Assembly (NCBI GenBank): GCA_004357015.1
Contig: SMXE01000196.1
Location: forward strand, 1-5,015
Reading direction: 5' to 3'
Length of the DNA: 5,015 bases
Source: Caldithrix sp.
GTDB lineage: Bacteria; Zhuqueibacterota; Zhuqueibacteria; Oceanimicrobiales; Oceanimicrobiaceae
Shown here one piece after another: positions 1 to 5,015 of the stretch; positions within the stretch are counted from its first letter, which is position 1, and the number at the start of each line of letters is the position of its first letter. The notes below the pieces were generated by a model. The model did no database searches. It saw only the letters and a program-made list of their open reading frames with translations, and was not told the origin of the DNA. Position numbers and translations under genes: made by a program.

Positions 1-1515
1 GGGCGGCGATGCAACCGTTGCGCCCCGGAAACCACTTCCTCCCGGCGGCTGCACCCGCTGACCACCGACAACAAACACAGAGTCGGCGTCAGAGTTGTTT
101 TCGGCCCGGGAGTCATATTGTGAACTCACCGTTGCCACATTGGTCAGGACTGTCAGGCTTGACGGCACCGAATTGACTCTGGCCCGATACCGGATGGTTT
201 CGGCCGCTTGCGGCGCCAGCGAGTTGAAGCGCCACGTTATCCGCCTGAGGCCGCCGCCGACAACAGTGTCAATGGGTGTGGGTGAAATCTCGTCGACTGT
301 GACCCACACCGGGATCACATCTGTAACAACAAAATCCCTGGCCGTGAACTGGCCTTGATTGATCACCCTGATCTCATAACTGAATGCATCCCCCAGGTTG
401 ATCGCGTTGATGGTATCTTGCTCGCAGGTCACGGCTGAACAAGTACTATCACCGGGGCAGTTCTTCTTCAATAAGAAAATCTCTACCCGCCGGTTTGTTA
501 GATGTTCCGCCGGGGTCGCCGCGTTTGGCACCAACGGCCGGGTCTGGCCGTACGGCTTAACAGCAATGCGTTGCGGGGCAATGTCGCAAGCGCTCACCAG
601 GAAACTACGCACGCTCTCTATTCTCTGCAGCGACAGACGCATGTTCCTGTCGGAGTTTTCTGTACTGTCCCGAACACTTCGCCAACCCTGCATATCGGTG
701 TGGCCATCTATCTGGATGCATAGATTCTTGAAATGGTCTGAATTGAACGATCGGCTCAGGCGCTTTAACTCAGATTGCGCTACCGCGCCCAGTTTGAATG
801 AACCTACCTTGTTGAATCGTATCTCCGGCCGCAAGGGCGTAACAATCGCTTTCTTATCGATCTTCAGGTCATGCAAATTCAGGCCGTCGATATCCCAATT
901 GTTGTATAGATTTACTTCGGAGACGTAATTCTCTACATCCACAACAGCTGCCATTATGGGTTTGTCTTTGAACCAGGCAATTCGCACGGTATCGCTTTCT
1001 CCAGGCACCAACATGGTCATCCGTTTTTCGGCATATCTTACCTTCAATGGCGACGCAAGGAGATCGAATCGAAAGGTTGTGTCCGGCGTCCATACTTCCT
1101 GAACTTTGTCAAACCGCATGCTAACATCCGGTGCATTCGCTGACAAGATCGGCTCATTCGCGGCCCAATCATCAGGGTGCAACTGCGGCTTTGGATTGTC
1201 GGGATCATACAGAACCACAGTGAAATCGTTTCGTAATTGGTAAGAAGTGTCAGCCGCTACGCCGTTCGCCTTCACCAAGGCCCGCGTGTCTGAAACTTGC
1301 TTCAACAGCACCTCCGGCCTGAACGTGCCGGAAGCGAACAAAGGAAGGTTTACCGTGTCGGCACGGACCTGCCGGGGCAATATGTTTTTGCTATCCACAA
1401 TTCGGTTTTTGATAAGCGTCCTTACGCCGCCGGAGCCGGTGAAGTCATACATTTCGACCTGTATTTCCTTCACGGAATAAAACGCCGTATCGGAAACGGC
1501 GCCATCACCTGTCAG
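1..1515 (-). CDS. CARDB-like / second OmpA domain / DUF11 protein segment, in frame after the amber codon (3' partial)
   Basis: This 505-codon open frame begins directly after the TAG and runs off the left edge without a stop. Counting the codon at 1515 as residue 1, residues about 15-210 are Ig/CARDB-like and end with SDTVRIAWF and VDVENYVSEVNLYNN, a common CARDB finish. Residues about 228-350 are an OmpA peptidoglycan-binding domain: IQIDGHTDMQG (Asp274), NMRLSLQRIESV (Arg298), VKPYGQTRPL and TNRRVEIFLLKK. Residues 353-364 hold three cysteines in a short linker. Residues about 362-482 are a DUF11 repeat (FSYEIRVINQGQFTARDFVV, LTNVATVSSQYDSRAENNSD), followed by a Gly/Pro-rich linker. The first ATG is residue 22 (1452), with AAGGAA 12 nt before it, but starting there cuts into a repeat motif and gives no signal peptide. 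I therefore read it as the continuation of the 3957-1516 protein. It could be a separately initiated gene, in which case its export is unexplained. Confidence 0.85.
   Translation of the reverse strand, partial: MTGDGAVSDTAFYSVKEIQVEMYDFTGSGGVRTLIKNRIVDSKNILPRQVRADTVNLPLFASGTFRPEVLLKQVSDTRALVKANGVAADTSYQLRNDFTVVLYDPDNPKPQLHPDDWAANEPILSANAPDVSMRFDKVQEVWTPDTTFRFDLLASPLKVRYAEKRMTMLVPGESDTVRIAWFKDKPIMAAVVDVENYVSEVNLYNNWDIDGLNLHDLKIDKKAIVTPLRPEIRFNKVGSFKLGAVAQSELKRLSRSFNSDHFKNLCIQIDGHTDMQGWRSVRDSTENSDRNMRLSLQRIESVRSFLVSACDIAPQRIAVKPYGQTRPLVPNAATPAEHLTNRRVEIFLLKKNCPGDSTCSAVTCEQDTINAINLGDAFSYEIRVINQGQFTARDFVVTDVIPVWVTVDEISPTPIDTVVGGGLRRITWRFNSLAPQAAETIRYRARVNSVPSSLTVLTNVATVSSQYDSRAENNSDADSVFVVGGQRVQPPGGSGFRGATVASPP
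1475..1501 (-). terminator. Weak intrinsic-terminator-like hairpin after the amber codon
   Basis: Read on the minus strand, CGCCGT (1501-1496) and ACGGCG (1488-1483) form a perfect 6-bp stem with a 7-nt loop, followed at once by TTTTATT (1482-1476). It starts 14 nt after the TAG. The shape fits a short rho-independent terminator, but the stem is small and the element lies inside the open frame that continues past the TAG. It may be chance within coding sequence, a real terminator for the 813-residue gene, or a structure influencing decoding at the TAG. Confidence 0.25.
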
Positions 1516-1518
1516 CTA
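1516..1518 (-). other. In-frame amber (TAG) codon between two open frames
   Basis: On the minus strand the codons read CCG ATT CAT TAG CTG ACA GGT GAT. The frame is open for 813 codons before the TAG and for 505 codons after it, to the edge of the window, with no other in-frame stop. No spacer, start codon or Shine-Dalgarno separates them. One transition (CAG to TAG, Gln) or one change from TGG would restore a continuous protein. The upstream neighbour gene ends with TAA and shows no internal TAG in the visible part, so the window alone cannot tell mutation, error, readthrough and reassignment apart. Confidence 0.85.
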
Positions 1519-3957
1519 ATGAATCGGCCGGCGTCGGGTGATGAACCCCGGAATCTCAACCGGGTTTGAAAGCGAGTCAAAGCCGGTGACCGTGAACCGT
1601 TTCGCAGCATAGTATGACGTATCGATGACGATGGGCCGGCCACCGACGTAGGTTTGGCCATTGGAATTAGGCGATTCAAACACCAGTTGCAAGGCGGTGA
1701 TTTGCTCCAGCAATTTCGCCGGCTGGCGGGTCACCCTGAAATCGACAAGCGAGTCATAAACCGTCACGGTGAAATTGCCTGCCACGGGCGCGTTGCCGAT
1801 ATTCTTGACCACGATGTCAGCGTAGTACTTCCTGGTCAGTGCACGTTTACGAATGCGCAATTCTACCCGCCGATTGCGCTGCAACCATTCCTTCCGGGTT
1901 TCTCCAACCAGTTGCGGCAAAAGCTCTGATTCACCGTAGCCGGAAACACGGATGCTGTCCGCCGGAAACCCAATGCTGACCAAATACTCCTGCAGTCGGT
2001 CCGCGATGGCTCCGGCGCGCCGCAAAGAGAGAGATTGATTGTAGTTATTTCTGAATTGCAGCGGATCGCGACCGCGTGCCGGTCCGGTTGAGTCGGTGTG
2101 ACCGGCAACTTCGATCAAAGCGCCCTCCAGCCCCTGACCCAACGTCTTCAGCCAATTCTCCAGGTTTAGCCGCGAGGTATCTGGCAAGCTTGCAAAACTG
2201 GCGCTGTCAACGGGGAAGGTGACATTTCTCAAAGGAATGACCTTGGCAGGCAGCAGGGAATCAACCACAACTTTGGTGAGGTTGATCGTCAGATCCGGCC
2301 GACCGAAAACGCGGAACTGCGCGATCTGGCTACCGTCTGTCTTGACATACCTGACGTGGTGATTCTTGTCATACGCAACAACGGTCCAGAAGTAAACGCC
2401 CTGAGCGAGATCGTCTTGGAGTCTGTAGCGAAACTGGTTTCGTTGCCGGTCAAAAAAGAAAGTGGTGTCTTTTCGAACCAGTGTTACTGCATTCTGTCGC
2501 ATGGGCCCTACCCTGTCCTCAACGCCTGTGTCGTGTGGGAAGAAGTAGACGAAATCTATCTGGGTGTCGTGAAACTTTCTTGAGATTTCATAGCTCAAAT
2601 GATTCTTGTTTTTTCGAATAAACGAATGGTCGATCTCCGGTACTAACGCGCCGGGCGCCGCAGGCTGATAGAAAACTGTTCCGGGCCCGGATGCAGGATA
2701 AGAGTAGATAGGATCACCGGTGAACTCAAATATATTCTCATCCTCAATCAGTTCTGCCAAGGCGCTGCGGTCTTCCTTCGCGATGGCGATGACATAGTTC
2801 ACGTTATCGTACAACTCCGGATCCTTGCTCGCTTGCCAAACAAGCTCAATGGGCTCATAAGCATCGTAAGCAGCCGGCGGCGGCAGCTCGTCCAGCGACA
2901 TGTGGTCAGAGTCAACCACAAAGCCGAATCGCTCCGGATGGATGGGCCGCACCGTGACACTGCCCTGATAAACGTTGCTGAAGGTCTTGCTATTCAGGTA
3001 ACCGCCATCGATGCGCATCGCCGTATTTCGAGGCGCAGGGGTGAGCGGCATGTAATCGTCAAAGCGCACGCTCAACCCCATTGAAAATTTGCTGACGAGG
3101 CGCGTGTCCTGATTGTCGTTGAAGACGTAGCCAGCGCGTACGGAAATATATCGCCCAAGCAGATTGATGATTTCGCCACCAATGCCGACTCGGCCATCCT
3201 CGTCCCGCACCTTGCGGTAGTCTGCGGCAAACTGAAACTGCAGGCCGTCGTGTTTACCAATGTTTAAAGCCAGGCCGGCGCGGAACGTACGCGGCAAAGG
3301 CGTCTCCTCGCTGATGAATTTCAACGATTCTCCCAGATGATTCCAGGAAGCGCCGGCGGATAAAATACCACTGCCAAGCACGGGAAAGCGAAACCGGCCG
3401 GTGCGCACGATTGCGCCCAGATCGAATGCGACGGTTTCATCGCTCAAATTAGCCAGATCCGTCTTGAGATATTTCACGGTACCGCCGATAGAAAGTCTGC
3501 GATAAATTTTGCTCAGAGGCAAGCCGACGCTTGCGCTAAACATGACGTCTTCGGCGCCCACGCTGCGTTCAACGCCGCCGGTAGCATCGAAATCATCCAC
3601 ACCCTGGCGCGTGAAACCAAGCGCAAGATAAAGTCTGTCCCCCCACGGTGCGCGCACATGAAAATCTTTGCCGGCGAATAACGCAACGTAACTGATATCC
3701 GCGATCCATTTGTTGTAGCTGGCCGAAAGCTGCCATTCGCGCAAGAAACCCATGGCGCCTGGATTGGCGAAGACAGAGTAATTCTCATCCAGTCCGGCAG
3801 TGAGGCTACCCGCCATATTCTGCTGCCGCGTTCCGGGCAGGATTTTCAGGAAAGCAGAGCCTGCGCGCGCCTGCGCAAAAAGCCGGGCCGGCAGCGCGGA
3901 AAAAGCGACTGCAAGCAGAAGTGCGACTACAACGCTGTATTGTTTTTGTGACTGCAT
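1516..3957 (-). CDS. PorV-like barrel / OmpA-family outer-membrane protein, ending at an in-frame amber codon
   Basis: The frame encodes 813 residues from the ATG at 3957. Residues 1-30 are a signal peptide (lysine at 5, hydrophobic core 8-22, cleavage near LFA-QA). Residues about 31-300 resemble the PorV/PorQ/UPF0164 outer-membrane barrel family: AGSAFLKILPGTRQQNMAGS near the start, then FANPGAMGF, then many alternating amphipathic strands. Residues about 364-550 look Fn3/Ig-like (PIELVWQAS at the start, GVYFWTVVAYDKNHH near the end). Residues about 576-705 are an OmpA C-terminal peptidoglycan-binding domain: EVAGHTDSTG with Asp622, SLSLRRA with Arg647, and NRRVELRIRKR. Those Asp and Arg correspond to the diaminopimelate-binding pair known in OmpA. 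Residues 708-813 are CARDB-like (ADIVVKNIGNAPVAGNFTV). The likely role is an outer-membrane barrel tied to the cell wall; its placement one base after a sorting-type-domain protein suggests a secretion or anchoring partner. It ends at TAG, but similar coding continues in frame beyond, so the true protein may be much longer. No gene symbol is justified. Confidence 0.9.
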   Translation of the reverse strand: MQSQKQYSVVVALLLAVAFSALPARLFAQARAGSAFLKILPGTRQQNMAGSLTAGLDENYSVFANPGAMGFLREWQLSASYNKWIADISYVALFAGKDFHVRAPWGDRLYLALGFTRQGVDDFDATGGVERSVGAEDVMFSASVGLPLSKIYRRLSIGGTVKYLKTDLANLSDETVAFDLGAIVRTGRFRFPVLGSGILSAGASWNHLGESLKFISEETPLPRTFRAGLALNIGKHDGLQFQFAADYRKVRDEDGRVGIGGEIINLLGRYISVRAGYVFNDNQDTRLVSKFSMGLSVRFDDYMPLTPAPRNTAMRIDGGYLNSKTFSNVYQGSVTVRPIHPERFGFVVDSDHMSLDELPPPAAYDAYEPIELVWQASKDPELYDNVNYVIAIAKEDRSALAELIEDENIFEFTGDPIYSYPASGPGTVFYQPAAPGALVPEIDHSFIRKNKNHLSYEISRKFHDTQIDFVYFFPHDTGVEDRVGPMRQNAVTLVRKDTTFFFDRQRNQFRYRLQDDLAQGVYFWTVVAYDKNHHVRYVKTDGSQIAQFRVFGRPDLTINLTKVVVDSLLPAKVIPLRNVTFPVDSASFASLPDTSRLNLENWLKTLGQGLEGALIEVAGHTDSTGPARGRDPLQFRNNYNQSLSLRRAGAIADRLQEYLVSIGFPADSIRVSGYGESELLPQLVGETRKEWLQRNRRVELRIRKRALTRKYYADIVVKNIGNAPVAGNFTVTVYDSLVDFRVTRQPAKLLEQITALQLVFESPNSNGQTYVGGRPIVIDTSYYAAKRFTVTGFDSLSNPVEIPGFITRRRPIH

Positions 3958-3961
3958 CTTA
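3957..3961 (-). other. TAA-G-ATG coupled gene junction
   Basis: The upstream gene stops with TAA at 3961-3959 and the next gene's ATG is at 3957-3955, leaving a single G between them. No Shine-Dalgarno lies at normal distance; the nearest purine run (AGAAGG, 3981-3976) is 18 nt upstream of the ATG. This suggests translational coupling by termination and re-initiation, which would keep the two products at linked levels. An in-frame TTG at 3993 would add 12 residues (MNACRRLSSTDK) ahead of the signal peptide and overlap the upstream gene. I prefer the ATG because it puts the short charged n-region directly before the hydrophobic core. Confidence 0.75.
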
Positions 3962-5015
3962 TCTGTGGACGATAACCTTCTGCACGCATTCAAGAATCCG
4001 ACCGTTTTGCAGATTGTCTCTGAAAACGATCAGGTAAACGCCACTGCCCACCGGTTGCAGATCATCGCTGGCGCCATCCCAGAAAAACGTCCGCGGACCG
4101 CTGCCGACCTCTCCCTGCACGATGGACCTGATGTGATAGCCGGTGACGTCAAACACATCGATCTTGACGTTGTTGAGGAAATCCACTGCCACACCGATTT
4201 CGAGTTGAACGTGCCGGGCCGGCTCGAAAACGTTATGGTTGAGCACAAAAATCTGCTCGCAGTTAGTGAACAGTGGTATGCAAACCACGGTAACCGATGC
4301 TTCGTCGTTATCCGGGTTTGAATCAAACGGAGCCGAAACCGTAACGATATTGGTTTGCGAAAACGGTTGTGAAAATTCCAGCGAAGCAGGGCAGCGAGCG
4401 GTAAAGCTGATGGATGTAGCTTGCCCTGCTAACAGCGTGCTGATTTCCCAGACCAGCGTCCCGCTTTCAATGCTGCCAACGGCACCGTCCGCAAAAGCAA
4501 CGAATTCGAGTGAATCCGGAAGAAGATCTTGCACTGTAATTTCGCTTGCGGCATCGGGCCCTTGATTAATGACTTCAATGGCAAATGTAATGTCCTGGCC
4601 CTGGAACACCGTCTGTGGACTTGCCGTTTTTGCAACCTCGAGATCATACACCGGCGGTGGCGCAACCACAACATTGAGCGCAGACACGCTCGCGGTGTTA
4701 TCGTCCAATCGGGTCGAATCTTCGTTGGCAGCGGCCACCTGCACGCGATTTAATAGGCCATTTTCTCCAATTGGCATATCCGGGGCAAGCGTGGCCAGGA
4801 ATGTCAGCAGCGTTTCTGCACGTGCTGCCAGCCTGTCCATCTGCCAGGTCAATTTCCCGCCGAATCCCACGTCCGCGGTCCGCACCGAGTCTGGCAACAG
4901 ATCTTCGATAAGCACATCCAGCGCGTCCACTGTGTCCTCGTTCACCACATGAATAGAGTAGACGAACGTTTCCCCGGCATCCACGTACCAGACCGTGTCG
5001 CCGCTCGAGACCGCA
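3959..5015 (-). CDS. DUF11-repeat secreted protein with FlgD-like C-terminal domain (5' partial)
   Basis: Only the last 351 codons are visible; the frame stays open to the right edge (first full codon at 5014). The GTG at 4984 is an internal valine in a domain already under way, not a start. Visible residues 1-117 are most of one DUF11 repeat and 123-246 a second; both carry a matching strand motif (EDLLPDSVR and QDLLPDSLE), and the second shows EVINQGPDAASE and the terminal SNPDNDEASVTV typical of DUF11. Residues 254-351 form a FlgD-like Ig or sorting-type C-terminal domain, with VKIDVFDVTGYHIRSI, FFWDGASDD and PVGSGVYLIVF, ending in VIVHR and TAA. DUF11 repeats are usually stalk modules of exported surface proteins, and such C-terminal domains often direct or anchor secretion in FCB bacteria. 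The cargo role is inferred. Two cysteines (near residues 245 and 252) flank the junction to the last domain. No N-terminus or catalytic domain can be seen, so the specific function is unknown. Confidence 0.88.
   Translation of the reverse strand, partial: AVSSGDTVWYVDAGETFVYSIHVVNEDTVDALDVLIEDLLPDSVRTADVGFGGKLTWQMDRLAARAETLLTFLATLAPDMPIGENGLLNRVQVAAANEDSTRLDDNTASVSALNVVVAPPPVYDLEVAKTASPQTVFQGQDITFAIEVINQGPDAASEITVQDLLPDSLEFVAFADGAVGSIESGTLVWEISTLLAGQATSISFTARCPASLEFSQPFSQTNIVTVSAPFDSNPDNDEASVTVVCIPLFTNCEQIFVLNHNVFEPARHVQLEIGVAVDFLNNVKIDVFDVTGYHIRSIVQGEVGSGPRTFFWDGASDDLQPVGSGVYLIVFRDNLQNGRILECVQKVIVHR

Larger units (their letters stand above)
1204..1623 (-). repeat. Three copies of a 16-residue protein motif spanning the amber codon
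   Basis: Copy A (1623-1576, before the TAG) reads DTSYYAAKRFTVTGFD. Copy B (1491-1444, after the TAG) reads DTAFYSVKEIQVEMYD. Copy C (1251-1204) reads DTSYQLRNDFTVVLYD. All are exactly 16 residues and fit DT[SA][YF]x5[FI]xVxx[FY]D. The starts are 132 and 240 nt apart. This looks like a recurring beta-strand entry in successive Ig-like modules, conserved at protein level but not as DNA. Copy B covers residues 9-24 after the TAG, which includes sequence ahead of the first ATG, so that stretch appears to be coding. The match was made by eye with no statistics. Confidence 0.6.

Noticed and set aside
398..928. A 176-residue plus-strand open frame, and a 73-residue one nested at 502-723.
   Set aside because: Both are antisense to the second OmpA/DUF11 coding block, with no recognisable domain, and have the basic, Cys/Ser/Arg-rich composition of shadow frames.
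869..1093. A 74-residue minus-strand open frame starting with ATG.
   Set aside because: It lies in another frame over the CARDB-like part of the 1515-1 block, whose frame carries recognisable domain motifs throughout. It is a shadow.
1..1452. A separate gene starting at the ATG at 1452 with AAGGAA upstream.
   Set aside because: The spacing to AAGGAA is long (12 nt), the N-terminus would have no signal peptide although the domains are extracytoplasmic, and the start would fall inside motif copy B. It remains the main alternative if the TAG is a true terminator.
3958..3993. A longer N-terminus for the barrel gene from TTG at 3993.
   Set aside because: It is a rare start with no Shine-Dalgarno, overlaps the upstream gene by 35 nt and puts 12 polar residues ahead of a complete signal peptide that begins at the ATG at 3957.
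3800..4321. A 173-residue plus-strand open frame.
   Set aside because: It is antisense to the C-terminal domain of the upstream gene and the signal peptide of the barrel gene. It shows no domain of its own.
4239..4952. Overlapping plus-strand frames of 74-127 residues opposite the DUF11 repeats.
   Set aside because: They are mirrors of the repeat-coding sequence with low-complexity Ser/Thr/Ala-rich translations and no start context.
1..5015. CRISPR array, tRNA or rRNA genes, insertion-sequence ends or promoters.
   Set aside because: I saw no spaced direct repeats, cloverleaf, terminal inverted repeats or convincing promoter. Nearly every base is covered by the three minus-strand coding blocks.

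Overview
All coding in this window is on the minus strand, and no gap between genes exceeds one base. Read in transcription order (high to low coordinates) there are three coding blocks: (1) the C-terminal part of a secreted DUF11-repeat protein with a FlgD-like/sorting-type C-terminal domain, entering from the right edge and ending at 3959; (2) an 813-residue outer-membrane protein at 3957-1516, with a signal peptide, a PorV-like barrel, an Fn3-like region, a peptidoglycan-binding OmpA domain and a CARDB-like tail; (3) a 505-codon open frame at 1515-1 with CARDB-like, second OmpA and DUF11 domains, leaving through the left edge.

The main observation is the relation of blocks 2 and 3. They lie in the same reading frame and are separated only by one TAG codon (1518-1516). 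Block 3 has no start codon or export signal at its beginning, and coding-like sequence resumes at the first codon after the TAG. A 16-residue motif, DT[SA][YF]x5[FI]xVxx[FY]D, occurs once before the TAG and twice after it, and the middle copy lies ahead of the first ATG of block 3. The simplest reading is one very long protein (at least 1,319 codons here) cut by a nonsense codon. This could be a CAG-to-TAG mutation, an assembly error, stop-codon readthrough, or amber reassignment. A short terminator-like hairpin with a T-rich run lies 14 nt after the TAG and is the main feature pointing the other way.

Organism: a Gram-negative bacterium, probably of the Fibrobacterota-Chlorobiota-Bacteroidota (FCB) group or a nearby candidate phylum (Calditrichota/KSB1-like). 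This rests on the combination of a PorV/UPF0164-type barrel, OmpA, DUF11/CARDB repeats and a FlgD-like C-terminal domain; it is inferred from family knowledge, not from a marker gene.

How the genes may work together: a long repeat protein ending in a sorting-type C-terminal domain, followed at one base by a PorV-like outer-membrane barrel anchored to peptidoglycan, resembles the cargo/partner gene pairs of the type IX secretion system (for example SprB-SprF). I see no promoter, tRNA, rRNA, CRISPR array or mobile element. The window looks like the interior of one operon.
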